DNA of 64,000 nt from Bacteroidales bacterium (GTDB taxonomy: Bacteria > Bacteroidota > Bacteroidia > Bacteroidales > PXBB01): assembly GCA_028698995.1 (NCBI GenBank), contig JAQVVM010000019.1, positions 1 to 64,000 of the forward strand. Reading direction: 5' to 3'. Shown here in pieces: positions 54,594-63,767 of this stretch (positions within the stretch are counted from its first letter, which is position 1; every line of letters starts with the position of its first letter). The notes under the pieces were generated by a model. The model was not told where the DNA came from. It searched no databases and saw nothing but the letters and a program-made list of their open reading frames with translations. The position numbers were made by a program, and so were the translations under genes.

Positions 54594-56139
54594 TTGAACC
54601 TCCTTTCTTTTGTTCCGGACCTTTTTTGATAGCAAATAACATGATACGCACTTCGGCTATGACCAAAATGATAAGAATTGCCAAAAACATCCAGAATGTT
54701 AATAAAACAGCTGTAGTATTGATATTTGAAACTGAAACCATGGTGGGTAAAAAATCTTGAATTGTCCATGGTTGACGCCCTACTTCGGCTACTATCCAAC
54801 CTGCCATAGAGGCCACAAAAGCCACCGGAAAAGCTAAAATGCCAAGTCGTAGGAACCATTTGTTTTTTTCAATCCTGTTTTTAATTGTCATAAACAGTAA
54901 AAATCCGGCGACAGCAATCAGAAAGAAACCAGCACCTACCATCAACCGGAAGCTGTAAAAAATAAATGGAATATTTGGCAGGATGCTCTCTGGATCTGCA
55001 AAGTGGCCATAACCCATATGTTCCTCGTACAACCTAAACTCCGCTAAAGCATTGTTTTTACCGATATCATCTCCTGCATTAACAGCAGTTTTATAGTCAG
55101 CCAAAGCTTTCAATGCAAGCTTACCTTTACTGATTCTTTCTTCGGCAGACAGGATACCATGTTCTACATTTCCATAAACAAGGTCATTGGCACCGGGTAC
55201 AAAAGCATTGAAGTCTCTGAAACCCAAGAAAGATAAAGCTTTAGGGATTTCATGTCGGAACACAAAATCAGGTTTATCGTCCCCAACTTTCTTTCCCGGG
55301 GTCAGCATTCCAATGGTTACAAGACCTACACCTTCGGACCCATTGTATAAGCCTTCCATGGCTGCTAACTTTGCAGGTTGGTGTTGTGCCACATTATAGG
55401 CCGATCCATCTCCTGTGGCTGCAACAAACAAACTGCCAATAAGGCCAAAAGTTCCTGCTATGATGATACTGCGTTTTGCTAATAGGATGTTTCTTTTCTT
55501 AAGCAAAAACCAGCTGCTTATAGCAATTATGAAAAACGAACCTATAGCAAAACCTGAAGCGATGGTGTGTAGAAATTTGTTTATGGCAAATGGAGATAAT
55601 AGAACAGCCCAAAAATCAATCATTTCATGTCGGGCAGTATCCGGATTGAATACCATGCCTACAGGATAATTCATCCATGCATTGGCGACAAGGATCCAGA
55701 GAGCAGATAAACTGGCACCAAAAGCCACCAGGTAGCACGACACCAAATGAAACTTTTTACTCACTTTGCCCCAGCCAAAAAACATAATGGTAATGAAAGT
55801 GGATTCAAGGAAAAATGCCATAATTCCTTCTGCGGCAAGGGGGGCTCCAAAAATATCACCCGAAATCCAAGAGTAATTTGACCAGTTTGTCCCGAACTCA
55901 AGGCCGAGAATAATTCCTGTTCCGACACCTATGGCAAAGTTTATCCCAAAAAGTTTCGCCCAGAATTTAGCAAGTTTTTCCCATTCCGGGTCACCCGTTT
56001 TCACATGAATCGTCTGGGCAATAGCAATGATGTAAGTCATACCGATTGTGAGTGGGATAAACAGCCAATGAATAATAGCTGTCATGGCAAATTGCCCCCG
56101 CGACCAGTTGACAAGGCTCAAATCAATAAAATCAATCAT
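54586..56139 (-). CDS. cydA: cytochrome bd ubiquinol oxidase subunit I
   Basis: This is the haem-bearing catalytic subunit, 517 residues with nine membrane helices. The haem ligand His24 is in AIIHWLFIPLTIGMTYI. GFAIG in KFLHTIASGFAIGSF holds the haem b595/b558-type His. The quinol-oxidation loop is of medium length (about 250-380). The GRQPW motif near 440-445 (AEVGRQPWTIQDF) is the CydA hallmark. The 5' end overlaps the DUF4492 gene by eight bases. The order DUF4492-cydA-cydB-small ORF is one operon. Confidence 0.97.
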   Translation of the reverse strand: MIDFIDLSLVNWSRGQFAMTAIIHWLFIPLTIGMTYIIAIAQTIHVKTGDPEWEKLAKFWAKLFGINFAIGVGTGIILGLEFGTNWSNYSWISGDIFGAPLAAEGIMAFFLESTFITIMFFGWGKVSKKFHLVSCYLVAFGASLSALWILVANAWMNYPVGMVFNPDTARHEMIDFWAVLLSPFAINKFLHTIASGFAIGSFFIIAISSWFLLKKRNILLAKRSIIIAGTFGLIGSLFVAATGDGSAYNVAQHQPAKLAAMEGLYNGSEGVGLVTIGMLTPGKKVGDDKPDFVFRHEIPKALSFLGFRDFNAFVPGANDLVYGNVEHGILSAEERISKGKLALKALADYKTAVNAGDDIGKNNALAEFRLYEEHMGYGHFADPESILPNIPFIFYSFRLMVGAGFFLIAVAGFLLFMTIKNRIEKNKWFLRLGILAFPVAFVASMAGWIVAEVGRQPWTIQDFLPTMVSVSNINTTAVLLTFWMFLAILIILVIAEVRIMLFAIKKGPEQKKGGSNV

Positions 56140-56386
56140 GGTTTTGTAGTTTATGTTGTTTAATCAAATCGTCAGTTACGGCATCAATACGCTCCTGTTT
56201 GCTTTCCCATTTCGGTTTAAGATACCGAGGGTATAGATAACTTTTTAAAAAACCATATAATATGGAAAATTTAATAATTACAATTATTAATAATATACGT
56301 GCTATTCGATTATATCGGAATGTTCGGTAAATATTAGTAAAAATCCCGGTAAGTGTATTAAAAAAAAATTTTAAGAACTTTATCAT
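56132..56386 (-). CDS. DUF4492 protein of the cytochrome bd operon
   Basis: This 84-residue protein has one membrane segment (about 30-52: ARILLIIVIIKFSILYGFLK) flanked by basic residues, and a charged C-terminus. It matches what I recall of DUF4492, which in Bacteroidota and some Campylobacterota lies directly before cydA. The ATG-side overlap of eight bases with cydA indicates coupled translation. An assembly or accessory role for the oxidase is likely, but I know of no direct proof. Confidence 0.82.
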   Translation of the reverse strand: MIKFLKFFFNTLTGIFTNIYRTFRYNRIARILLIIVIIKFSILYGFLKSYLYPRYLKPKWESKQERIDAVTDDLIKQHKLQNHD

Positions 56387-56551
56387 CCCGAAATTAAATT
56401 ATCATTATACAAAAATACAATTTAATTATAAAATCTGATAAAAAGAAAATTGCAAAATATATTTTATGTCATTTAACGCTTTTCATGTTATAAGCCTGCA
56501 GTTTTAGAGAAAATTTAAAATTTACGATTTTTTCTGCAGACAGGGTTACAA

Positions 56552-56617
56552 TGTGCGAAGCACTTACAATTTGAAATTTCAAAATGACTTGTGCGCAGCA
56601 CTTACAATTTGAAATTT
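56552..56617. repeat. two copies of a 28-bp intergenic repeat
   Basis: TGTGCG(A/C)AGCACTTACAATTTGAAATTT occurs at 56552-56579 and 56590-56617. It contains a small inverted repeat GTGC/GCAC. The unit length plus spacer is 38 bases, and only two copies are present, so this is not a CRISPR array. The rest of 56387-56645 shows nothing. Confidence 0.75.
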
Positions 56618-56645
56618 AGTGTACAGCAAGTCACTATGTAAATAA

Positions 56646-57263
56646 TTACAAGTAAAACTTGACGAGTAAGTCCTTGATATTATCATAAGCTTCATCAATA
56701 ATTTTTCCCACCATCTTCTTTTCCATCCATACGGCTTTTGTAATACTCTCACAACTTTGGGGTACAGGTGCTTTTTTATCTTTTGATAACATGAGAAACC
56801 AGATGGATTTTTTCAGAATAAACCGGTTCCCTTCTTCGTATATGTGATAGCTGGGTTTTAGTTTGCCTGTAATTTCAAGCTTACAGAGACCACATTCCTC
56901 CTCCACTTCTCTTATTGCAGCTTCCTTTGTGCTTTCTTTTCTTTCAATTTTACCTTTAGGCAAATCCCAGAAGCCTTTCCTGTAAATCATCAGAACTCGG
57001 CCTCTGCTGTCAAGGACCATTCCTCCTGCTGCCTTTATAACTTTGATTTCTTTCTTTATTTTTGAAAAAAAACTTTTTGAATTGGAGCAAAGAATAAAAA
57101 AGTCCTTATTTTTATTGTCTGCATTAATTTCATTCAAAATGTTAAAAAAAGAACTTATTTCAAAATCATTGATAATTTTGCAAAAGTTTCCGTCCTGTAA
57201 ATTTTTGAATGTATTGCGGTTAACAACAAAGAGGCTTTTATTACTATAACTAATTTTATACAT
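56646..57263 (-). CDS. Nudix hydrolase with extra N-terminal domain
   Basis: This 205-residue enzyme hydrolyses a nucleoside diphosphate linked to another moiety. The Nudix box spans residues 104-125 in the form GxxxxxExxxxxxxREVxEExG, preceded by KAAGGMVLDSRGRVLMIYRK and WDLPKG. The N-terminal 72 residues are not part of the Nudix fold and are unrecognised. The start lies only six bases from the divergent pyrE start, so the two genes must have promoters inside each other's 5' regions. The substrate is not predictable. Confidence 0.87.
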   Translation of the reverse strand: MYKISYSNKSLFVVNRNTFKNLQDGNFCKIINDFEISSFFNILNEINADNKNKDFFILCSNSKSFFSKIKKEIKVIKAAGGMVLDSRGRVLMIYRKGFWDLPKGKIERKESTKEAAIREVEEECGLCKLEITGKLKPSYHIYEEGNRFILKKSIWFLMLSKDKKAPVPQSCESITKAVWMEKKMVGKIIDEAYDNIKDLLVKFYL

Positions 57264-57269
57264 ATAACG

Positions 57270-57911
57270 ATGAAACTTAATAATGAAACAGCTTTAAAAA
57301 TTGCAGAACATTTACTGCAAATTAAAGCAATTAAATTGGAACCTGCAAAACCTTTTACATGGGCTTCGGGTTGGAAATCTCCCATATATTGTGATAACAG
57401 AAAAATTTTATCATATCCTGAAACCAGAAATTTTGTAAGAGATAGTTTTGTTCAAACCTTAAAGGATGTTTATGGCATACCTGATGTGATAGCAGGTGTC
57501 GCAACAGGAGGCATTGGGCATGGTGTACTTGTAGCTCAGGAATTGGGATTGCCTTTTTGTTACGTCAGAAGTGCTGAAAAAGCACATGGATTAGAAAACA
57601 AAATTGAAGGCTTTGTTCAAGCCGGTCAGTCGGTAGTGGTCATCGAAGACCTTATTTCAACAGGTCAAAGTAGTCTCAGGGTAGTAGAGGCCCTGAGAAG
57701 TGCCGGATTGGTTGTGAAAGGAATGATAGCCATTTTTTCATACGGATTTGAAGTGGCCGATATGCAATTTAAAGATGCAAACTGTCCGCTCCACACCCTC
57801 AGTAATTATGAATTTCTTATTAACAAAGCCCTCGGTATAGGATACATCTCATCTGATGATGTTAACTTTTTGAAAGAGTGGCGTAAAGACCCTGCAAACT
57901 GGGGAAAATAA
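57270..57911 (+). CDS. pyrE: orotate phosphoribosyltransferase
   Basis: PyrE converts orotate and PRPP to orotidine monophosphate in pyrimidine synthesis. The 213 residues show FTWASGWKSPIYCDNRKILS near the N-terminus, TGGIGHG, and the PRPP-binding loop VVVIEDLISTGQSS. It is full length. It is divergent from the Nudix gene and seven bases before a small SRPBCC gene, so the two are probably cotranscribed. Confidence 0.96.
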   Translation: MKLNNETALKIAEHLLQIKAIKLEPAKPFTWASGWKSPIYCDNRKILSYPETRNFVRDSFVQTLKDVYGIPDVIAGVATGGIGHGVLVAQELGLPFCYVRSAEKAHGLENKIEGFVQAGQSVVVIEDLISTGQSSLRVVEALRSAGLVVKGMIAIFSYGFEVADMQFKDANCPLHTLSNYEFLINKALGIGYISSDDVNFLKEWRKDPANWGK

Positions 57912-57918
57912 AAACAAT

Positions 57919-58335
57919 ATGATTACAATAGAAAGTAAAAAAGAAAATATCAATGCTTCTGATAAAAGCATTTTTGACTATTTGGGAAATTTCAATAATT
58001 TTGAAACCCTTGTACACGACAAAATCGAAGACTGGCATTCAGACGAAAACTCATGTCGATTTTCTGTGAAAGGACTGGCTACAATTGCTTTAAGAATTCG
58101 TGATAAATTTCCCAACAGTAAAATTATTGTCATGTCCGATGGCCAATCTCCGGTTGATTTCACCCTCATTTTTAACATCGACTTTCTGACTGAAAACAGC
58201 AGTGTTTTTTATATTGAATTTCTAGCAGAAATGAATATGTTGATGTCTTCAATGCTTAAAACGCCCCTGCAAAATTTTGTTGATTTACTGGCAAAAAAGC
58301 TGAAAGAAAAATACGAAACAACAGAAAACTGTTAA
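57919..58335 (+). CDS. SRPBCC-fold small protein
   Basis: This 138-residue cytoplasmic protein resembles SRPBCC (START/polyketide cyclase) ligand-binding proteins. It has an early SDKSIFDYLGNFNNFETL helix-grip opening, a central run of strands (CRFSVKGLATIALRI, PVDFTLIFNIDF) and a long C-terminal helix (LQNFVDLLAKKLKEKYE). It often accompanies pyrE in Bacteroidota as far as I recall. The ligand and role are unknown. It is convergent with sufS, seven bases apart. Confidence 0.72.
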   Translation: MITIESKKENINASDKSIFDYLGNFNNFETLVHDKIEDWHSDENSCRFSVKGLATIALRIRDKFPNSKIIVMSDGQSPVDFTLIFNIDFLTENSSVFYIEFLAEMNMLMSSMLKTPLQNFVDLLAKKLKEKYETTENC

Positions 58336-58342
58336 AAAAGGC

Positions 58343-59575
58343 TTATCTGAGAATGCCCACAACCTTTTCTAAAGCCTCATAGAGCCTGTCAATTTCTTCT
58401 TTTGTATTATAAAAAGAAAAGGAAGCCCTGCTGGTACCGTTGATACCAAATTTTTCCATGACCGGTTGTGCGCAATGATGCCCTGTGCGTAAAGCAAACC
58501 CTTTTTTATCAAGGAGGGTTCCTATGTCGTAGTGATGCACACCTTCAACCACAAAAGAAAGAACTGAAGCCTTATGTGATGCCTGGCCTATGATGTTTAA
58601 GCCTTCAATCTGTTGTAGCTTTTCTGTCGCATGACATAGGAGCTCATTTTCATAATCAGCAATAATTCCCATCCCTATGTTGTTAACATATTCTATTGCC
58701 GTGTTAAGCCCCAAAACTTCAGACACATTGGGAGTACCGGCTTCAAATTTAAAAGGCAATTCATTATAGCTTGTCCCGTTGATAAGAGAGACATTCTTTA
58801 TCATCTCTCCCCCACCCTGATAAGGAGGCATTGCATTCAGATATTTTTCTTTACCGTACATAATACCTATACCCATAGGTCCGTAAACCTTATGTCCCGA
58901 AAAACAATAAAAGTCACAATCCAGTTCCTGAACATCAACTTTTATATGCGCAACAGCCTGAGCCCCGTCAATAAGCACAGGGATATTGTGCTTGTGAGCT
59001 TTGTCAATAATTCTTTTAATGGGATTGATGCTTCCCAAAGCATTGGATAAATGAGTGAGCGCCAAAAAACGCACTTTGGAATTTAACAACTTATCCATTT
59101 CATCTTCCATAAGCTCTCCCTTGGCATCTATAGGAATATATTTTAACTGGGTTTTATACTGTTCACAAACCATTTGCCATGGAACAATATTGGAATGGTG
59201 TTCCATTTCGGTTATTAGGATGGTGTCTCCTTCTTTTAGAAAACTATGAGCAAAAGAACTGGCAACCAGATTAATAGATTCGGTTGTTCCTCTGGTAAAA
59301 ATGATTTCGTGGTTATAAGCTGCATTTAAAAATAATTTTACTTTTTCACGTGTTTCCTCAAAAGCCATTGTTGATATTTGACTTAAGTGGTGTACACCCC
59401 TATGGATATTTGCATTTTCCTCCCTGTAATACTTATTCATTCGTTCTATAACCTGAACAGGTTTTTGGGTTGTGGCTGCATTATCAAAATACACAAGAGG
59501 ATTATTGTAAATGCTTCGTTGAAGAATCGGAAAGTCACCGCGAATTTTGCGGATATCAAATGTTTGTTTGTTCAT
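58343..59575 (-). CDS. sufS: cysteine desulfurase SufS
   Basis: This PLP enzyme removes sulfur from cysteine for iron-sulfur cluster assembly by the SUF system. The product has 410 residues. Landmarks are YFDNAATTQKPVQV, the PLP lysine in CFSGHKVYGPMG, and the catalytic Cys in RTGHHCAQPVM. It is full length. It lies downstream of sufB-sufC-sufD on the same strand, separated from sufD by two surface-protein genes. That is an uncommon interruption of the operon. Confidence 0.96.
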   Translation of the reverse strand: MNKQTFDIRKIRGDFPILQRSIYNNPLVYFDNAATTQKPVQVIERMNKYYREENANIHRGVHHLSQISTMAFEETREKVKLFLNAAYNHEIIFTRGTTESINLVASSFAHSFLKEGDTILITEMEHHSNIVPWQMVCEQYKTQLKYIPIDAKGELMEDEMDKLLNSKVRFLALTHLSNALGSINPIKRIIDKAHKHNIPVLIDGAQAVAHIKVDVQELDCDFYCFSGHKVYGPMGIGIMYGKEKYLNAMPPYQGGGEMIKNVSLINGTSYNELPFKFEAGTPNVSEVLGLNTAIEYVNNIGMGIIADYENELLCHATEKLQQIEGLNIIGQASHKASVLSFVVEGVHHYDIGTLLDKKGFALRTGHHCAQPVMEKFGINGTSRASFSFYNTKEEIDRLYEALEKVVGILR

Positions 59576-59627
59576 TCTTTAAAACTTGTTTAAACAATAT
59601 TTTCAAATAATCGGCACTTCACAAAAG

Positions 59628-60371
59628 CTATTTTTTACCTATTATAAACATAAACCCAATCTGTACGCCTTTATTGTCGAGCAAATCATGCAGGTAATTC
59701 TCTTGTTCATACAAATTGCCGGCAGCATCGAACATGCGAGCAGAATACTTAATGCTGTGCCGACTAGGCAGTACCGCATTATACGAGATATTTATACCAT
59801 ATTTGTTTGAAAACAAAAACTGCAATCCTGCGCTATATCCAATATAACCCATGGTATTAGCACGTGCTCGGTAGGATACTTCAACATATTTGTTTGCAAT
59901 TTCATTGTAAGTCAAATCAATCTCCGGAATATTCATACCCCTTAAACCGGCATTACCTTCTCCATAAAAGTTTATCACAAATTTCTCGGAAGCAAGTAAA
60001 ATAGGAACATTAAACAAGATATTCAATCCGAATTTTGTTGAACTGTACCCTCCTTTTGATTTTATTGTCTCGGCTTTTGAATGTTGAAAAAAAGAGGTTT
60101 TATCAAATACAAATTTATTGTACTCAAGATCCAAGCCCAAGCCCAAGCCGTAAGCAATCATATAATTTCCGTCAATACCAATCTGAAAACCATTTTTTGC
60201 ATACATACCATTGATTGTGGCATCACTAAAATTAACCCCGGGCATCACAGCTCCGGCTCCAATTTTTATATAACCGGCTTTATCCCAATACTTTATAGAT
60301 GGTTGTGCACTTATTGAACATGCAATAAAGGAGAAAAAAACTAAAAAGAAAAATCCATTTTTCTTAATCAT
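59628..60371 (-). CDS. outer-membrane beta-barrel protein (PorT-like)
   Basis: This 247-residue exported protein has a signal peptide (about 1-22, ending SAQ). Alternating strands follow, typical of eight-stranded outer-membrane barrels (YIKIGAGAVMPGVNFSD, GFQIGIDGNYMIAYGLGLGL, TMGYIGYSAGLQFLF), ending in GVQIGFMFIIGKK. It may belong to the broad PorT/OmpA-like barrel group. It sits inside the suf gene order but has no obvious link to it. It shares strand and spacing (17 bases) with the PKD lipoprotein upstream. Confidence 0.68.
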   Translation of the reverse strand: MIKKNGFFFLVFFSFIACSISAQPSIKYWDKAGYIKIGAGAVMPGVNFSDATINGMYAKNGFQIGIDGNYMIAYGLGLGLDLEYNKFVFDKTSFFQHSKAETIKSKGGYSSTKFGLNILFNVPILLASEKFVINFYGEGNAGLRGMNIPEIDLTYNEIANKYVEVSYRARANTMGYIGYSAGLQFLFSNKYGINISYNAVLPSRHSIKYSARMFDAAGNLYEQENYLHDLLDNKGVQIGFMFIIGKK

Positions 60372-60388
60372 GGTATTTAAAATTATTA

Positions 60389-61408
60389 TTAATAACTCAG
60401 GTATAAATCAATAAAAACATCAGGTAATGCAGGAACTGTCTTTATGTAGAAGAAGGTTTTCGGATAAAAATTATCTTGAATGGCTATAGATGCCAATACA
60501 ATTTTATAAAGAAAAATGGGAGGGTCAGCACCATTTTCTTTCATTATCCAAAACTCAAAAACCTCATTATTAGTAAACTGTACATAGTCAAAAAAGTAAC
60601 TTAGCAGAAAATCGTTGGGGCGTTTAAACTTGACAGGATAGCTGCTTGGTGTTTTGGTTATTGTTGTGCCTATCAAAGTGGTATTATGATACAAATCAAT
60701 AAAAACCCCATCGTTTTTATATGATGAGGGTAACATAAGATTAATAGAGTCAATAAAAACCCTTTGCGGTGCCGGCATTACAAAAATGCTTCTCGTTGTT
60801 TCGTGAAAGTCACCATTGGTGCAGGTACCTTTTAATTTTACAGTGTATGTGCCATAATCCTGAAAAATATGCTCAGGGTTGGCAATATTACTTTGGTCTC
60901 CATCGTCAAAATACCAGTAAAACTGATTGGCTCCGCTGGAGTTGTTATTGAAAATTACTTTGTTTGGGGCATAATTATTATTATTGAAATGTGTATAACT
61001 GAAATCTGCAACAACAGAAATTGATGACTGACTCAACTCCGACATGTCAAGATATGCGGTATCTGCCCCAACTTCATTGGAAACAACAAACATGACTTCG
61101 TAGTCGCCCGGAACAGAATAGATATGATGTGGGTTTTGGTCAGTACTGGTTTGCCCGTCCCCGAAATCCCACAAATAGTTAACATTTCCAATAAGGTTGT
61201 TGGTTTGCTGAAAAAAAGTTACCGGATAAGGTGGCTCACAGTTTGAAATTACAGAACGTAACTCAACAATTTCAGGAGGAGGTGGCGATTCAGTATAAAA
61301 GGTCCATCCTTTATAGGGGTCTTTTTTACAATGTGAAAAGCCAATAAGAAGAACAAGAACCGGCATTGCTGCAAGCAAACAGGCTTTAATTTTTGAAAAA
61401 GTTGTCAT
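60389..61408 (-). CDS. surface lipoprotein with two PKD domains
   Basis: This 339-residue protein has a hydrophobic leader and a lipobox-like GFSHC (Cys27). Two PKD domains follow: one at about 45-125 with the hallmark LWDFGDGQTS, and one at about 135-210 with YWYFDDGDQS and YGTYTVKL. The C-terminal 120 residues (VFIDSINLMLPSSY onward) are unrecognised and strand-rich. PKD domains are beta-sandwich modules of extracellular proteins. It is probably anchored to the outer membrane and co-transcribed with the barrel protein that follows. Confidence 0.82.
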   Translation of the reverse strand: MTTFSKIKACLLAAMPVLVLLIGFSHCKKDPYKGWTFYTESPPPPEIVELRSVISNCEPPYPVTFFQQTNNLIGNVNYLWDFGDGQTSTDQNPHHIYSVPGDYEVMFVVSNEVGADTAYLDMSELSQSSISVVADFSYTHFNNNNYAPNKVIFNNNSSGANQFYWYFDDGDQSNIANPEHIFQDYGTYTVKLKGTCTNGDFHETTRSIFVMPAPQRVFIDSINLMLPSSYKNDGVFIDLYHNTTLIGTTITKTPSSYPVKFKRPNDFLLSYFFDYVQFTNNEVFEFWIMKENGADPPIFLYKIVLASIAIQDNFYPKTFFYIKTVPALPDVFIDLYLSY

Positions 61409-61520
61409 GCTTTCTTTGTTTTATATGTTTTCAGTGTGTAAATTTACATAATTTACACAAATAAAATAATTGTCTAATAAAACTAATCCGGTGTCTGAAG
61501 TGTTTAAAAAAAACCGGAGA

Positions 61521-62909
61521 CTACACAATAGGTTTAAAGTCCATTTTCAGAAAATCCGGGGCCTTTTCACTGCAATGAAGAACACATTGGTCGCAGATTG
61601 AGAGTTCTCCCTTAAGTCTTTTTGAAACCATGGTATCAAGTCTGTATTTGAGTGCTTCGATAGTTATTGTATCTACAACCTCTGAAGCAAAAGCATACAT
61701 GAGCAACATGCGTGAACTGTGTTCACAAATACCCCTAGAACGCAGGTAGAACATGGCATTGGGATCAAGTTGTCCCACTGTAGAACCATGGCTGCATTTA
61801 ACATCATCAGCATAAATTTCAAGTTGAGGTTGAGAATGTACGGATGCATTATCGGTAAGAAGAATGTTTTTGTTGGTCTGATAAGCATCTGTCTTCTGAG
61901 CATCCTTGTCAACAAGTATCCGCCCGTTAAAAACAGCTCGGGCATCATCATCAATAATCCCTTTGTACAACTGTTTACTGTAGCAATGCGAGGATGCATG
62001 ATGAATAAAAACCTGATTGTCAACATGTTGTTTGCGGTCAACAAGATAAAGACCTTTAAGGTCTGCTTGGGCATTTTTGCCGTTAAGTTTTACGTTTACA
62101 TTATTTCGAATGACACCTCCATTAAGAATTAATGCGTTAGTTGAGATTCGGGCATTTGATTCCACATGAACATTGATTGTTGTTATGAGTGTTGATTCAG
62201 CGTCTTTGTTCTGCATTTTATAATGGTCAACAAAACCATTTTCATCAATAAATATTTCACTCAGAGAGTTTATTAAACTTTGGCGGTGTAAAATTGAATG
62301 ATCGCAATGTACGAGGGTAAGTTCGCTGTTTTTACCAATTATGAAAAGGTTTCGTGGTTGGGTAATCAAATTGGTATCAGCATCTAAAATATTAATTATT
62401 TGAATGGGTTTCTCAAGCTTTACATTGTCGGGAACAAAAATAAAAATCCCGTCTTGTGCAAAAGCCGTATTCAGAGCTTCTAAAGACCTTTTTTCAACAG
62501 CAGTGTATTTACCGAAATGTTTTTCTACAATTTCAGGGTACTCTTTAAATGCTTTGTTCAGACTGCCGATAATTACGCCATTGTCCATAAGGCTGATGTC
62601 ATTGTTGCGACTCATAAACCAACCGTTATACTGTATAACCGTATAGGTGTCCATTTCAGGCAGTTCACATTGAAACAGTTGCTCAATATCCACATCCTTA
62701 TCTGATGGCGAAAAACAATGTTTATAATCGTTTTCAATAATATTTTTAAGGTTTGTATGTCTCCAGTTTTCAAGTTTTATATGAGGAAAACCAAGTTTTA
62801 CGAATGACTCAAACGCTTTATGCTTTAATTGTCTTATGGGTTCAGAAAAGTTATCCAAAAGCACATTTCTGTTAAGGTTGAAATCTTCGTAAATTTTATC
62901 TTTTAACAT
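61521..62909 (-). CDS. sufD: SUF assembly protein SufD
   Basis: This 462-residue scaffold partner of SufB/SufC builds iron-sulfur clusters. Landmarks are VPDNVKLEKPIQIINI, the beta-helix core with repeats such as VHVESNARISTNALI, DNASVHSQPQLEIYADDVKC and HGSTVGQLDPNAMFYLRSRG. The C-terminus has an unusual CDQCVLHCSEKAPDF tail with three Cys, which I do not associate with standard SufD. It lies 73 bases after sufC. It is slightly longer than typical. Confidence 0.94.
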   Translation of the reverse strand: MLKDKIYEDFNLNRNVLLDNFSEPIRQLKHKAFESFVKLGFPHIKLENWRHTNLKNIIENDYKHCFSPSDKDVDIEQLFQCELPEMDTYTVIQYNGWFMSRNNDISLMDNGVIIGSLNKAFKEYPEIVEKHFGKYTAVEKRSLEALNTAFAQDGIFIFVPDNVKLEKPIQIINILDADTNLITQPRNLFIIGKNSELTLVHCDHSILHRQSLINSLSEIFIDENGFVDHYKMQNKDAESTLITTINVHVESNARISTNALILNGGVIRNNVNVKLNGKNAQADLKGLYLVDRKQHVDNQVFIHHASSHCYSKQLYKGIIDDDARAVFNGRILVDKDAQKTDAYQTNKNILLTDNASVHSQPQLEIYADDVKCSHGSTVGQLDPNAMFYLRSRGICEHSSRMLLMYAFASEVVDTITIEALKYRLDTMVSKRLKGELSICDQCVLHCSEKAPDFLKMDFKPIV

Positions 62910-62982
62910 AATAAGTCATTTTGAAAATTTAAAAAATTCATATTTAATAATAGTTTGAAAAATGATACCCGAACATCCGTGG

Positions 62983-63735
62983 TTAAATATCAATCTCCTG
63001 TTTAATCCAGTCGTATCCCTTTTCTTCAAGCTCCAGAGCCAGTTCTTTTCCCCCTGTTTTCACAATGCGCCCACCATAAAGAACATGAACAAAATCAGGC
63101 ACTATATAATCGAGCAAACGCTGATAATGAGTAATTACAATGGTGGCATTATCTTTATTTTTTAATGAGTTAATACCATGAGCTACAATTCTCAAAGCGT
63201 CAATATCCAAACCTGAGTCTGTTTCATCAAGTATGGCGAGTTGCGGTTCAAGAACAGCCATCTGGAAGATTTCGTTTTTCTTCTTTTCACCTCCTGAAAA
63301 CCCCTGGTTAACAGAACGACTTGCTAATGTTGTATTCATTTCAACAATTTTTTTCTTTTCCTTGAGCATGGATAGAAATTCTCCTGCTGGCATCGGGTCA
63401 AGTCCTTTATGTTTTCTTATCTCATTTACAGCAGTTTTCATAAAATTGGTTATGCTTACTCCCGGAATTTCAACAGGATATTGGAATCCAAGAAAAATCC
63501 CTTCTCTTGCTCGTTCTTCTGGTTTTGACTCCAGTATGCTCTTACCTTTATAAATGATATCACCATTTAAAACTTCGTAACCCTCGCGTCCGGCTATAAC
63601 ATTGGCCAGGGTGCTTTTCCCTGTACCATTGGGACCCATGATGGCATGAACTTCTCCAGCCTTGACTTCTATGTTGAAATTCTTTAAAATGACCTTATTG
63701 TCAATTGATACCTCTAAATTTTTAATACTTAACAT
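62983..63735 (-). CDS. sufC: SUF ATPase SufC
   Basis: This 250-residue ABC-type ATPase drives the SufBCD scaffold. It has Walker A GPNGTGKST, the signature SGGEKKKNE, Walker B LAILDETDSGLD and the switch His in VITHYQRLL. It is full length, 32 bases after sufB. Confidence 0.97.
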   Translation of the reverse strand: MLSIKNLEVSIDNKVILKNFNIEVKAGEVHAIMGPNGTGKSTLANVIAGREGYEVLNGDIIYKGKSILESKPEERAREGIFLGFQYPVEIPGVSITNFMKTAVNEIRKHKGLDPMPAGEFLSMLKEKKKIVEMNTTLASRSVNQGFSGGEKKKNEIFQMAVLEPQLAILDETDSGLDIDALRIVAHGINSLKNKDNATIVITHYQRLLDYIVPDFVHVLYGGRIVKTGGKELALELEEKGYDWIKQEIDI

Positions 63736-63767
63736 ATGCTTTTGATTATATATAAATAAATATTTTT

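Noticed and set aside
56552-56617. Possible CRISPR array
   Set aside because: There are only two units, the spacer is about 10 bases and no cas genes are present.
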